A stretch of DNA of 64,000 nucleotides from Sphingobacterium multivorum (GCF_900457465.1 NZ_UAUU01000011.1:558001-622000); one strand, 5' to 3'. Positions 28,280 to 38,028 are shown, numbered from the stretch's first letter. Translations and numbers: made by a program. Notes: a model not told the origin generated them from the letters alone.

Positions 28280-28554
28280 GTGTATGGTTAATACGGTTAC
28301 TAGTCTGTTTTAATCTGGTCCTTAGATACGGAAAAACCCATGAGGCTATTTGCTCCCGCCAAGGATCGTTTGAGCAAAATCAATGACGCCAGAAGAATTA
28401 CCTGTTTATCGTAAAGCTTCCCAGCGAACGATTTGCCCTAAGCGCATAAAGTTAATAAAACACTTAGGTATTTGTGCACATTCTGTTGTGGTTTTAATGT
28501 ATTTCGTTGTTTTTTTATAAACAATAGCGAGGGGCCTGTTTGACTCAGAAATAG
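28280..28554. other. Long leader upstream of the permease gene
   Basis: Noncoding region of about 275 bp between the permease start and the feo terminator. A TTTGCTC...GAGCAAA pairing exists near 28350-28376 on the leader strand, but I cannot match it to a known riboswitch. No gene supported. Confidence 0.35.
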
Positions 28555-28585
28555 AAAGCGCCGTAATTTGGAAATACGGCGCTTT
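28555..28585 (-). terminator. Terminator of the feo operon
   Basis: 11-bp perfect stem AAAGCGCCGTA / TACGGCGCTTT with a 9-nt loop, placed about 80 bp after the last feo gene. Confidence 0.75.
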
Positions 28586-28666
28586 ATGAATTAGCAGCTA
28601 GTGTGATTTTTGGCCACTCTAACTAATAACGAAATCTTATTTGTAAATGCTACTCAAAAAGATAAA

Positions 28667-28828
28667 TTAATTTGCTTTTTGTGTTTTTTCTACGCCGCAG
28701 TCGCATCCGCAGCCTTTCGAGCAGCTCGACTTGCCCTTTAGTGATTTTCGGACATTTTTAACGACATACCACACAGCCGCCAAAACGAGCATTCCTACGA
28801 TGAGATATTGTACTGTTAAATTATCCAT
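28667..28828 (-). CDS. FeoB-associated Cys-rich membrane protein
   Basis: 53 residues: one transmembrane helix (QYLIVGMLVLAAVWYVV) followed by a basic stretch and a Cys cluster KSSCSKGCGCDCG. This short family is regularly encoded right after feoB and is thought to assist ferrous iron transport at the membrane, perhaps by binding iron. Its start is 6 bp from the feoB stop, so it is in the same operon. Confidence 0.88.
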   Translation of the reverse strand: MDNLTVQYLIVGMLVLAAVWYVVKNVRKSLKGKSSCSKGCGCDCGVEKTQKAN

Positions 28829-28834
28829 AGCTTT

Positions 28835-30937
28835 TTATTTTAAAAGTTGATAAGCAATCAAGGCACTGAAATACGCCAAGCCTGTCATAAAACCAAGCTG
28901 TATCAAAGTCCATTTCCACGAGCCTGTTTCCCTCTTTACTGCTGCAATTGTACTCATACATTGCATAGCAAAAGCATAGAAAAGTAATAAGGATACACCA
29001 GAAGCTAAATTATAAGCCGGTAAACCGGTATTCCTGTTAATTTCGCTTTTCATTTTGCCTAATACCGTTGTTTTAGATGCTTCATCTTCGATATCCACTT
29101 CGTCACCAAGGCTATATACTGTGGCCATTGTGCCTACAAAAACTTCACGGGCAGCAAACGAAGAAATAAGACCTATGCCCATCTTCCAGTCGTAGCCTAA
29201 TGGTTCAACAACAGGTTCAATAGCCATGCCAAGATAGCCAAGGAAAGAGTGTTCCAGACGGTAAGATGAAACTTCATGGTCCAAATCGGCTTCGGACAGG
29301 TTGGGGTTATTTTTTGTCACATATTCCTCCGCCCGGCTAAATTTATCGTTCGGACCAAAACTACCCAATGCCCATAGGATAACGGAAATGGCTAAAATGA
29401 TTTTACCTGCGCCGAAAACAAAGCTTGATGCTTTTTCCCATACATTTAAGGCTACGTTTTTCCAATCTGGAGTCTTATAGGTGGGGAGTTCAAAGATTAG
29501 AAATGATTTGTGTTTTGATTTGATGACTTTGGTCAGGATAATCGCCGATAGCAAAGCTGCGAATATTCCAAGTAGGTACATCACAAACAATACAATACCT
29601 TGTATTTGAAAGCCCCCTAATTTCGTGTCCGGTATCACCAGTCCGATCAGAACGATATAAATAGGTAGACGTGCTGAGCAGGTCATAAAAGGCGTTACCA
29701 GAATAGTGACCAGTCTTTCTTTGCTATTTTCGATGTTACGTGCCGACATAACCGCAGGAACAGCACAGGCTACGCCCGAAATCAATGGAATCACTGATTT
29801 TCCATTCAGCCCGAAAGGGCGAAGCCAGCGGTCCATCAGGAAAACAACACGGCTCATATAGCCCGTTTCTTCCATGATCGAGATAAAGATGTATAAAATA
29901 ACGATCTGTGGAATGAAGATCACAATTCCGCCAATACCTTTGATAATACCATTGCTGAGCAAGTCGGTCAATGGCCCTGCCGGCAATGCTGTTTGTATAT
30001 AGGCTGCAAGATCACCAAATAAACCATCGATAAAATCCATGGCTGGTCCAGACCAGGTATAAATTGCCTGGAAGATTAAAAAGAGGATTCCAAAGAAGAT
30101 GACATAGCCAAAGATGGGATGAAGCAGGATGCTATCAATCGTATTGGTTTTGTTTTTATTGGAGGATTCATCCTTTGCATAGATTTCAGCAAGGCTGCTA
30201 TCCAGGGACTTACTACGCAAAATGGCTTCGTCTTTTTGCAGTCTCTCGGCGCGTAATTGGTGTTTTTCACGGATTTGTTGAATCGCCTGATTTTTTTCTT
30301 TCGATAAAAAGGATACCTCGCCTTTGGCCAGGTATTGCCAGGTATGGTATTCCGTATCTAATGGAAAAAGACGTTTGGTTTCTTCTAATGCGGCATCAGC
30401 TTCTTTGGGTAGGCTAAATTTGCTGATATACATGGGCGGAACAGCATCAAAGTTTTTGATCAGCTGATCGATACCTTGTCCCGTACGTGCATTGGTTTCG
30501 TAGACTTTTGTATTTAATAGCTGCTCAAGCTTCTGAACATCTATTGTAATTCCTTTTTCTTTGGCTTCATCTATCATATTGATGACAAAGATGGCCGGCA
30601 GACCGAGCTCCCGGGCCTGCTGATAAAGAATAATAGACCGCTTTAAGTTCGTAGGTTCAGCGACGACAACGACAAGGTTAGGTCTGAAACTACTTTCTTT
30701 ATTGACTAAAGTGTTGAAAACAACTTCTTCGTCCAGCGAAGTTGGGAACAGGGTATATGTTCCCGGTAAATCAATAATACGATAAATTTTGTTGTTGGCT
30801 TTTACTTGCCCCTCACGTTTTTCGACCGTAATACCGGGATAATTTCCTACTTTCTGATTTAATTTTGTAATCCGGTTAAATAGAGATGTTTTACCCACAT
30901 TTGGATTACCCAAAAGTGCAATAATCGGGTTATTCAT
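28835..30937 (-). CDS. feoB: Ferrous iron transporter FeoB
   Basis: 700 residues. N-terminal G domain (1-165) with G1 LGNPNVGKTSLFN, G3 DLPGTYTLFP and G4 NMIDE; a helical linker; then a membrane part with two Gate repeats, including SGVACAVPAVMSAR and the metal-site Cys in FMTCSARLPIY. GTP-dependent uptake of Fe2+ across the inner membrane. It overlaps feoA by one base. Expression probably falls under the 7-1-7 operator upstream of feoA. Confidence 0.96.
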   Translation of the reverse strand: MNNPIIALLGNPNVGKTSLFNRITKLNQKVGNYPGITVEKREGQVKANNKIYRIIDLPGTYTLFPTSLDEEVVFNTLVNKESSFRPNLVVVVAEPTNLKRSIILYQQARELGLPAIFVINMIDEAKEKGITIDVQKLEQLLNTKVYETNARTGQGIDQLIKNFDAVPPMYISKFSLPKEADAALEETKRLFPLDTEYHTWQYLAKGEVSFLSKEKNQAIQQIREKHQLRAERLQKDEAILRSKSLDSSLAEIYAKDESSNKNKTNTIDSILLHPIFGYVIFFGILFLIFQAIYTWSGPAMDFIDGLFGDLAAYIQTALPAGPLTDLLSNGIIKGIGGIVIFIPQIVILYIFISIMEETGYMSRVVFLMDRWLRPFGLNGKSVIPLISGVACAVPAVMSARNIENSKERLVTILVTPFMTCSARLPIYIVLIGLVIPDTKLGGFQIQGIVLFVMYLLGIFAALLSAIILTKVIKSKHKSFLIFELPTYKTPDWKNVALNVWEKASSFVFGAGKIILAISVILWALGSFGPNDKFSRAEEYVTKNNPNLSEADLDHEVSSYRLEHSFLGYLGMAIEPVVEPLGYDWKMGIGLISSFAAREVFVGTMATVYSLGDEVDIEDEASKTTVLGKMKSEINRNTGLPAYNLASGVSLLLFYAFAMQCMSTIAAVKRETGSWKWTLIQLGFMTGLAYFSALIAYQLLK

Positions 30938-31176
30938 TATTTCTGATCAATAAGGATGACTTTAGCTTCTGATTTGCGGATAGCAATTAAGGCGTTATTA
31001 GCACTAATATTTAGACATATGGGACCGTCCAAAGGTGCGATATGTTTCACTTCTACTTCAGTACCAGGTATAAACCCCAATTCGAAAAATTTAGCTGGAA
31101 TTTCGTGTGAATCAAAATCAATAATTACCGCTTTTTCCCCTTTTTTTAGCTTATCTAAGCTAGTTCTATTACGCAT
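30937..31176 (-). CDS. feoA: Ferrous iron transport protein FeoA
   Basis: 79 residues with an SH3-like fold: KLKKGEKAVIIDFDSHEI, FELGFIPGTEVEVKHIAPLDGP. Cytoplasmic partner needed for FeoB activity. First gene of the feoA-feoB-Cys-rich operon; stop and start codons overlap with feoB by one base, indicating translational coupling. Confidence 0.93.
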   Translation of the reverse strand: MRNRTSLDKLKKGEKAVIIDFDSHEIPAKFFELGFIPGTEVEVKHIAPLDGPICLNISANNALIAIRKSEAKVILIDQK

Positions 31177-31198
31177 CTGCCTGTTTTTTTGAATTCTT

Positions 31199-31236
31199 CA
31201 AATATACAGAATTTCTACCATTTAGAATGATTCTAA
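31199..31236 (-). promoter_or_regulatory. feoA promoter with a 7-1-7 Fur-family operator candidate
   Basis: TATATTTG (31199-31206, minus strand) matches the -7 box. TTAGAAT-C-ATTCTAA on that strand (31222-31236) is a perfect 7-1-7 palindrome like Fur/PerR boxes, ending 15 nt upstream of the -7 box and so covering the -33 region. Binding would block transcription of feoAB when iron is ample. It lies between feoA and the divergent marR-type gene. Confidence 0.6.
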
Positions 31237-31304
31237 TGTCATAGTTATGTATTTAGTAAAAAACAGCTATCTTTACTATTCAGAACGATTAATTATCAAC
31301 CAGA

Positions 31305-31754
31305 ATGAAGATTGAGGACGAAATCAAAGTAAGTAAATTCAGCAATGAATGGCATCGTTGTACGGTAAATATTCTATATACGTACAATTGGATTAACAAT
31401 GAGCTTGAACAGCGAGCTGCCAAAGAAGGGATCACTTTGAAACAGTTTAATGTCTTGCGCATATTGAGGGGCCAATATCCTAAGCCTGCAACCAATAATC
31501 TGATTAAATCAAGAATGTTGAGTACCACCCCTGACATCTCGCGTATGATTGATCGCATGGTTTCCAAAGAATTGGTTTCACGTTGTCAATCGGGTGGAGA
31601 TAAAAGGGCTGTGGATTTGGTTATCACCGAGAAGGGCTTGGAGATTCTTAAGAATCTAGATGAGGAAATGCTGATGAAGGATCTTTTACCCAATCGAATT
31701 AGTGAAGAAGAGGCAATGACGTTAAGTACACTGTTGGATAAACTTCGCGGCTAA
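31305..31754 (+). CDS. MarR-family transcriptional regulator
   Basis: 149 residues, winged helix: recognition part SRMLSTTPDISRMIDRM and wing SRCQSGGDKRAVDLVIT with the Asp-Lys-Arg of MarR proteins. It is a dimeric repressor responding to small molecules or redox. It is divergent from feoA across 128 bp that include the 7-1-7 palindrome; whether it controls itself, feo or other genes is not visible. Confidence 0.87.
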   Translation: MKIEDEIKVSKFSNEWHRCTVNILYTYNWINNELEQRAAKEGITLKQFNVLRILRGQYPKPATNNLIKSRMLSTTPDISRMIDRMVSKELVSRCQSGGDKRAVDLVITEKGLEILKNLDEEMLMKDLLPNRISEEEAMTLSTLLDKLRG

Positions 31755-31759
31755 AGAAA

Positions 31760-32569
31760 TTAATGCGCATGGTCATGATGTTCATGATCATGCGGTTGTT
31801 GGTGTTGATCGTGCCCATGATCATGTTCTCCGACAAATAAGAAACTTCCGAGTGCAATCGCAACACCTGCAATCACAGCGATCATTTTCTTTTTATTGAA
31901 TTTATGATGGTCAATGGAGCCCGATTCAAAAAGTATCGTCGTCGATATGTGTAAGAAGATACCAATAACGACGGCCATGATTTTATCAAAATATTGCTGG
32001 ATATTCCCTACTTCACCTGCACTGATGGCTTTGCTCAGCAAAAAGCCAAAAGGGGTCATTGCCGCAAATAAAGCCAGTGTAATGAGGATGGTATTTTTCT
32101 TTAAATGTGTGCTTATTAGAATACTTCCCAACGCAAATGCGGCCGGAATGTGGTGGATGGATATGCCTAGTGCAAGTTCTGTCTGATGTGTAGCCGCAAG
32201 TGGCATTCCCTCGAGGAAAGCATGAAGACATAGGCTGAACATAATACCGATTGGAAAACGATGGCTATGGTGGTCATGATCATTTTCGGTATGGATATGG
32301 CCATGTTCGATCCCTTGGGAGAACTGTTCAAGAAATAGCTGGAAAAGAAATCCAGCAAGTACATAAATACCCAATACTTCAGGTGAAGTATTGTTGGACT
32401 GATAGACATGCGGAATGAGGTGAAGCACAGTAATAGAGAATAAATAGGCTCCACTAAAAGAAAGGATGAGTTTAAGGAAGCTGGTTCCTTTCTTTTGTAC
32501 AAAAAATACAGCAATTCCACTTGCAAATGCAGGTATGAATAAAATTAAAATCAATAAAATTGAATTCAT
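31760..32569 (-). CDS. ZIP-family divalent metal transporter
   Basis: 269 residues, eight hydrophobic helices. Metal-site motifs are HAFLEGMPLA in the fourth and HHIPAAFALGS in the fifth helix. A His-rich loop (GHIHTENDHDHHSH) and a His-rich C-terminal tail (HDHGHDQHQQPHDHEHHD) probably buffer metal. Likely uptake of zinc or iron across the inner membrane. It overlaps the PAP2 gene by one base, so the two are co-transcribed; it converges with the marR gene. Confidence 0.9.
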   Translation of the reverse strand: MNSILLILILFIPAFASGIAVFFVQKKGTSFLKLILSFSGAYLFSITVLHLIPHVYQSNNTSPEVLGIYVLAGFLFQLFLEQFSQGIEHGHIHTENDHDHHSHRFPIGIMFSLCLHAFLEGMPLAATHQTELALGISIHHIPAAFALGSILISTHLKKNTILITLALFAAMTPFGFLLSKAISAGEVGNIQQYFDKIMAVVIGIFLHISTTILFESGSIDHHKFNKKKMIAVIAGVAIALGSFLFVGEHDHGHDQHQQPHDHEHHDHAH

Positions 32570-33180
32570 TATACGTGTTCAGTTTTAAAAAAGCTAGGCA
32601 CAAACCGTTTAAATAAGTAGCCTGTTGCCAATCCAACCAGAATACCTAAGGCTGAACCACACAGGACATCAAACGGGTAATGGACACCAACATAAATTTG
32701 AGAGGCTGAGATTAGGGTTGCCCAGGTAATACAAAGCCAAAGCGCATGTTTCCATCTTCTCCGGAAAAGTACAATCCAGAAAAAAGCTAGGGAAAAATGA
32801 TTGGCCGCGTGAGAGGATGTAAAGCTGAAGCCCGAACCGCATCGCACTCGGATGTTGACATTTTCTTTAAACTCCACGTCGTTACATGGTCTAATCCTTT
32901 TTACAGTCTTTTTGATCAAATGAGAGGATATACCATCGGAAATTCCGAAAGTAACCAAGGTCATGGCAACAATTAGGATACCTGTTTTTCCATAGGTCTT
33001 AATGAAAAATATGATCAGAAATAAATACAAAGGTGCCCAAGTGTATGGATTGCGTAATATCGGCAATAACCAATCAAATACGGGGTTACTCAAGCCTTGA
33101 TTAATGGCCAGAAAAATCTCTTGATCGATGTGTACTAATTGTTGAATCATAAATGTTGCTGATGACAATGAAATTCCCAA
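32569..33180 (-). CDS. PAP2-family membrane phosphatase
   Basis: Up to 203 residues, six hydrophobic segments. Catalytic motifs: KKTVKRIRPCND (KxxxxxxRP), SSHAANHFSLAFF (PSGH-type with an altered start) and SASQIYVGVHYPFDV (SRxxxxxHxxxD-type). Such enzymes remove phosphate from undecaprenyl pyrophosphate, lipid A or phosphatidic acid. A start at Met11 (33150) is as likely as 33180, since it fits the family N-terminus MIQQLVHIDQEIF. Substrate unknown. Confidence 0.85.
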   Translation of the reverse strand: MGISLSSATFMIQQLVHIDQEIFLAINQGLSNPVFDWLLPILRNPYTWAPLYLFLIIFFIKTYGKTGILIVAMTLVTFGISDGISSHLIKKTVKRIRPCNDVEFKENVNIRVRCGSGFSFTSSHAANHFSLAFFWIVLFRRRWKHALWLCITWATLISASQIYVGVHYPFDVLCGSALGILVGLATGYLFKRFVPSFFKTEHV

Positions 33181-33350
33181 ACTTTAAAAACTCACTTTTC
33201 AAAAGTAAAAATAATTTCATTGCAAACGGTTGTTTCTTTTAAAAACAACTTTGTTGCAACAAATATACGTTAAATATTCATTAATTATAATTTTAATTCG
33301 ATATTTTATTGCCATTGTGCTAAATTTACACGTTAATCAATTCAAAAGAA

Positions 33351-34733
33351 ATGACTTTAATTAAATCAATATCAGGAATACGAGGTACGATCGGCGGACG
33401 TGCTGGAGAGGCACTTACCCCAATAGATATCGTTAAGTTTACAGCTGCTTATGGCAAAATAATTGTTAAGCAGAGTGGTATCAAAAAAATTGTTGTCGGA
33501 AGAGATGCGCGTGTTTCTGGTGAGATGGTAAGTAATTTGGTGATTGGAACCCTACAAAGCATCGGTGTTGATGTGGTTGACCTGGGTCTTTCAACAACGC
33601 CAACGGTAGAGATTGCCGTACCGATGGAAAAAGCAGCGGGTGGTATTATTTTTACTGCTTCACACAACCCCGGTCAATGGAACGCACTAAAGTTATTAAA
33701 TGCAAAGGGTGAATTCATTTCAGATGCTGAAGGGCAAGAAGTATTGGCCCTTGGTGAATCCTTAGACTTTGATTTTTCCGAAGTGGAAGAACTGGGACAA
33801 GTTCATAAAGATTATTCATACTTACAGAAACATGTAGACGCTGTGTTGGCACTGGAATATGTGGATAAAGAAGCCATCAAAGCGGCTAATTTTAAAGTTG
33901 CTTTGGATGCAGTCAACAGTACCGGTGGTACATTTATTCCAGCGTTATTGGATGCACTTGGTGTACAGACAATCTTTAAAATCCATTGTGAGCCAAATGG
34001 TCAATTCCCGCATAATCCAGAACCATTGAAAGAGAATTTGACGGATCTATCGGCTGCGGTTATTGAACACAAAGCTGATTTAGGGATTGCCGTAGATCCG
34101 GATGTAGATCGATTGGTCTTTATGATGGAGGATGGCGAGCTATTTGGTGAAGAATATACCCTAGTTGCCGTAGCGGACTATTTATTGCAGCATAAAAAAG
34201 GAAATACCGTTTCCAATTTATCTTCTACACGCGCACTACGTGATGTGACTAAAGCACATGGTGGCGAGTACTATGCGGCGGCTGTGGGCGAAGTCAACGT
34301 GGTTACAAAGATGAAAGAAGTCGATGCTGTCATTGGCGGAGAAGGAAACGGTGGTGTTATCTACCCGGCATCTCATTATGGCCGTGATGCGCTGGTAGGC
34401 GTGGCCATCTTCTTGACACATTTGGCTAAGCTTGGTAAAAAAGCCTCCGAATATCGTGCTTCTTTACCGCAATACTTTATGTCAAAAAACAAGATCACGC
34501 TGACTCCGGAATTGGACATTGACAACCTATTGGCCAAAATGGAGGAAAAATATAAGCATGAAGACCATTCGACAATCGATGGCTTGAAAATAGACTTTGA
34601 AAATGAATGGGTGCATTTGCGTAAATCGAATACCGAACCGATTATTCGGATTTACTCGGAGGGACCTACGCCTGAAGCTGCTGAGCAGATCGCGCAGCGG
34701 ATTATCAGCGAAATTGAAGAAATAATTAAATAA
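33351..34733 (+). CDS. glmM: Phosphoglucosamine mutase
   Basis: 460 residues of the alpha-D-phosphohexomutase family. The phosphoserine loop is FTASHNPGQWNALK, the metal-binding loop DPDVDRLV, the sugar loop GGEGNGGVIYP and the phosphate loop RKSNTEPIIRIY. It turns glucosamine-6-phosphate into glucosamine-1-phosphate for peptidoglycan and LPS. The Bacteroidetes form lacks some features of classical GlmM, so other phosphohexomutase activity is possible. Monocistronic with a terminator. Confidence 0.9.
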   Translation: MTLIKSISGIRGTIGGRAGEALTPIDIVKFTAAYGKIIVKQSGIKKIVVGRDARVSGEMVSNLVIGTLQSIGVDVVDLGLSTTPTVEIAVPMEKAAGGIIFTASHNPGQWNALKLLNAKGEFISDAEGQEVLALGESLDFDFSEVEELGQVHKDYSYLQKHVDAVLALEYVDKEAIKAANFKVALDAVNSTGGTFIPALLDALGVQTIFKIHCEPNGQFPHNPEPLKENLTDLSAAVIEHKADLGIAVDPDVDRLVFMMEDGELFGEEYTLVAVADYLLQHKKGNTVSNLSSTRALRDVTKAHGGEYYAAAVGEVNVVTKMKEVDAVIGGEGNGGVIYPASHYGRDALVGVAIFLTHLAKLGKKASEYRASLPQYFMSKNKITLTPELDIDNLLAKMEEKYKHEDHSTIDGLKIDFENEWVHLRKSNTEPIIRIYSEGPTPEAAEQIAQRIISEIEEIIK

Positions 34734-34766
34734 AAAAAAAAAGCTGCATACGCAGCTTTTTTTTTT
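34733..34766 (+). terminator. Terminator of glmM
   Basis: A-tract, short stem AAAAGCTGC / GCAGCTTTT with a 4-nt loop and a long T-run, starting at the stop codon. Confidence 0.88.
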
Positions 34767-34821
34767 AAGAGTGATCTCAGCGAAAGCGTATTGTCTGAGC
34801 GATTACGAAGTTTTATAATGT

Positions 34822-36892
34822 ATGATTAGAAAGATCATTTTAGGTACGTATTGTTTTCTTAGTTTAATCTTATTTGTCTTTCCGACAAATGCCCAGCAGC
34901 CAATGGACGAAATCAATGGGCTGTTAGACCGTTGGCACAAAACCTCGGGCGAGGTAAAGTATGGCCCGTTTTTGAATGTTATTGCTTCAGATGGCGTTAT
35001 TTTGGGTACTGATCATGATGAAAGGTGGGATAAAGCACATGCAGAGAAGTTCACCGATCAATATTTCAATCCAAAAAATGCCTGGACCTACACCTATGAC
35101 AAGCGGCATATCAGCTTTAATGCCGATAGCACGACGGCCTGGTTTGATGAAACGTTTAAGATCAATACCAAGTCCTTTCGTGGCGTGGGCGTATTAAGTA
35201 AGCAGGACAATGAATGGAAGCTTCGTCAATACAGCATGTCCATGTCGGCACCTTATGCGGATGTGAAAGCGGCCGTAGGTGGAAAGGCAGGTCAGAAAAT
35301 TCACAGTAACCTGTTATTGGTGATGGTGCTGTTTTTCTTTATGGCTATGTTATTTGTGCTGAGCCAACGCCTCAAGATCTCTTACCCCATTCTGTTGGTT
35401 ATTGGCGGACTTGTGATCTCGTTGATCCCAGGGCACCTGTCATAAGTGTTGATCCCGATATCGTGTTTATGGTATTTTTGCCACCCTTGCTTTTTGAAGC
35501 GGCCTGGTATACCAATTGGGGAATTTTCTAAAGTGGCGACGGTCTATTTTTATCATGGGCTTTGGTTTGGTCTTCTTCACATCGCTGGCGATTGCCTACT
35601 TTTCGGTCAGTATTATTCCGGGATTTACCTTGGCGCTGGGCTTTTTACTGGGTGGGATTATCTCTCCTCCAGATGCCGTGGCTGCTAGTTCTGTCCTGAA
35701 AGGGGTAAGTATTCCGAAACGTGGAATTGCGATATTGGAAGGGGAAAGCCTAGTGAATGATGCAGCCTCATTGACGGTATTTAGATTTGCATCCATTGCG
35801 ATTCTTACTGGCCAGTTTGTGATGAGCAATGCGACGACGCAGTTTCTGATGTTATCGGTCATGGGGTTGTCGTTGGTCTGGTCATCGGTCACATCCTCTA
35901 TATATTCCTACGTTATGTTGCTAAGTCGTCGAGTATTTCAACACCCATAACCCTTATTGCACCTTACCTGATGTATATTGTTGCGGAGCATTTTGAGTAG
36001 TCGGGGTCTTGGCCGTGGTTAGTGGCGGATTGTTTCTTTCCTTCCGGGCAGGGATTACCTCAACTATCATACACGGATCCAAACCAAAGAAGTGTGGGCG
36101 ACAGTGGGTTTTCTCTTAAATGGATTTGTCTTTATCCTCATTGGACTTGAACTCCCGGTGATCATCAATGGTTTGGGGGAATACTCCATGGAGGAAGCTA
36201 TTGATTATGCATTGGCGATTTGTGTAATTGTTATAGTTTTGCGATTAATCGCCGTTTATCTTTCGGCTTTTGTTCCCAGGATATTGTTCAAACGGGTCCG
36301 CATCAAGGAAAAGAGTCCAGGATGGAAATTGCCCCTGGTCGTTGGCTGGGCCGGTATGCCCGGAGTGGTTTCTTTGGCATCAGCATTAGCAATACCATTG
36401 ACGTTATATGATGGAACGGCCTTCCCACACCGAAATCTGATTTTGTTCATTACCTTTGTGGTTATTTTAGTGACGCTTGTTTTTCAGGGGCTTACATTGC
36501 CTTTGTTGATTAAATTGATAAAAATTGAAGAGGTCGATGAGCAAGCTTCGATGGAAGAACAGATCGATGAGATTCGGGTACGTCTTGGCAAAGAATCTAT
36601 TGCATATCTGGATAAACATTACGCAAAGGAAATGCTGGAGCATGAGACAATCGCCCGTGTTAAAGAGCAGATTATCCGGAGCGTAAATGCATCGGAACGA
36701 GCAAAAGAGGAGGATACCCGTGCGCAGCTTTCTGCAGTAAGGGGGCTCTATAATAAAATTATGTTGGAACTTTTAGCGCTACGTCGTGACGGTCTGTACA
36801 AGATCAAGGAAAGCAAGGCTTTTGACAGCGATGTCATTAAAGAGATCGAGTATTCCCTGGATTTGGAGGAATCGCGTTTGTCGCGTAAGTAG
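34822..36892 (+). CDS. Na+/H+ antiporter (CPA1) fused to an N-terminal secreted NTF2-like domain, five frameshifts
   Basis: About 690 residues after repair. Signal peptide (MIRKIILGTYCFLSLILFV), an NTF2/SnoaL-like domain (about 25-150), then in the same open frame a twelve-helix CPA1 exchanger with PPDAVAASSVLKGVSIPKR and ILEGESLVNDAASL, and a helical cytoplasmic tail. Five single bases are missing, mostly in G runs (near 35429, 35525, 35866, 35996, 36052); their sum restores frame. The domain fusion itself needs no repair, but separate genes are the usual arrangement, so a lost stop/start is possible. Exchanges Na+ for H+ at the inner membrane. Confidence 0.75.
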
Positions 36893-36976
36893 TTATTTAT
36901 AAGTGCGTAAATCTCGGTTTTGGACGACAAAACCTAGCGGCACAGTGCTGCAAAAAATAGTGTGTAGTGTTGCAGG

Positions 36977-37015
36977 AAATAGCGAATTTAGCTTATAATG
37001 CTAAATTCGCTATTT
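36977..37015. terminator. 16-bp hairpin between convergent genes
   Basis: Perfect stem AAATAGCGAATTTAGC / GCTAAATTCGCTATTT with a 7-nt loop. The stop codon of the minus-strand gene (36993-36995) sits in the loop, so its last codons form half of the stem. Confidence 0.75.
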
Positions 37016-38015
37016 TGCCTTTATCGCCCACTAAAAATATCGCTCGACCTTTTTTTGCCTTTTGGACGGCATTGAAACTTTCCTTTCCAATAGGCGTCCA
37101 GTTTTTTCCGCCGTCATTCGATAGGTCTGTACCCGAAGTGCCCGTGCTGATCAGCTGTTTTTTTGAAAGATAAATAACGGCCGACTTAAAGCCAGCGGGT
37201 GCTGTCTGTGGTGCAGACCATGTTTTGCCGCCATCGTTGGTTAGCAGGCTATTTTTGTCTTTGTTTTTATCCGCCTTATAATCGCCACCGACGACAATAC
37301 CCGTTTTTGATGTGTTAAATGCGACAGAAAAAGGGCCGGTGCTATTTGTGCCCTGAATGATGGGGCAGCTGTAACGTTGCCATGTGTTACCCTGATCCTT
37401 GCTGCTGTAGATATTGGAAACTGTCCCACCTGTGGCAATCCAATATGTTCCGCTGTTATCGCAATATATTGATGTTCCACTGGCTGCAAAACCGGCCTCG
37501 CCATCGGTAATGGTAAAGTGCATATTCGGGGATATATCTTTCCAGGACCTTCCGAAATCGGTGCTTTTCAATAGCGGCATTTTTCCCTGAATGGCGTCGC
37601 CAAAGGCAATGCCGACCCCTTTTGATGTAAAAGCAAAACCGTCATAAAATATTTCGGGCCGCTTGTCATTGAATACTTCTTTCCAGCTTCGACCACCATC
37701 CTGTGTGCTTAAGATAATGGCAGGGGAACCGGCCGATATAATTAAGGCTTCATGCTCATCAAATGCTTCGATATCCCTAAAATCTGTTTTTTCGTAGCCA
37801 ATTGGATTGACCCACTGCCAGTTTTTTCCAGCATCGGTGCTGAGCCCAACTGTCCCATTGCTTCCGCTTACCCATAGAGTTGTATCATCAACTACACTTA
37901 AACCTCTGTAGCTGCTATTTCGTTCTTGATTTACGATGTTAATTTTTGCTTGTTGAGCACTCAAATGGCTCAGGAGAAAGATTTGGATAATAAGGGCAAG
38001 AAATAAAGGTTTCAT
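36993..38015 (-). CDS. Secreted beta-propeller protein with Asp-box repeats (Ycf48-like)
   Basis: 340 residues with a signal peptide (MKPLFLALIIQIFLLSHLSA). Six Asp-box type repeats are visible: STDAGKNWQW, TQDGGRSWKE, STDFGRSWKD, SKDQGNTWQR, TNDGGKTWSA and SNDGGKNWTP, about one per propeller blade. This resembles the photosystem-II stability factor/Ycf48-like group of sialidase-fold proteins, which in non-photosynthetic bacteria have no known function and are often labelled oxidoreductase. Probably periplasmic or surface-exposed. Confidence 0.83.
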   Translation of the reverse strand: MKPLFLALIIQIFLLSHLSAQQAKINIVNQERNSSYRGLSVVDDTTLWVSGSNGTVGLSTDAGKNWQWVNPIGYEKTDFRDIEAFDEHEALIISAGSPAIILSTQDGGRSWKEVFNDKRPEIFYDGFAFTSKGVGIAFGDAIQGKMPLLKSTDFGRSWKDISPNMHFTITDGEAGFAASGTSIYCDNSGTYWIATGGTVSNIYSSKDQGNTWQRYSCPIIQGTNSTGPFSVAFNTSKTGIVVGGDYKADKNKDKNSLLTNDGGKTWSAPQTAPAGFKSAVIYLSKKQLISTGTSGTDLSNDGGKNWTPIGKESFNAVQKAKKGRAIFLVGDKGKIANLAL

Positions 38016-38028
38016 GTGGTTATGATTT

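Noticed and set aside
28280-28500. Riboswitch in the long permease leader
   Set aside because: A TTTGCTC/GAGCAAA pairing exists, but I could not match conserved bases of lysine, SAM, glycine or TPP riboswitches.
34822-36892. Programmed frameshifting in the antiporter gene
   Set aside because: Five separate one-base deletions, no slippery site with a downstream structure, and the same error type in many unrelated genes.
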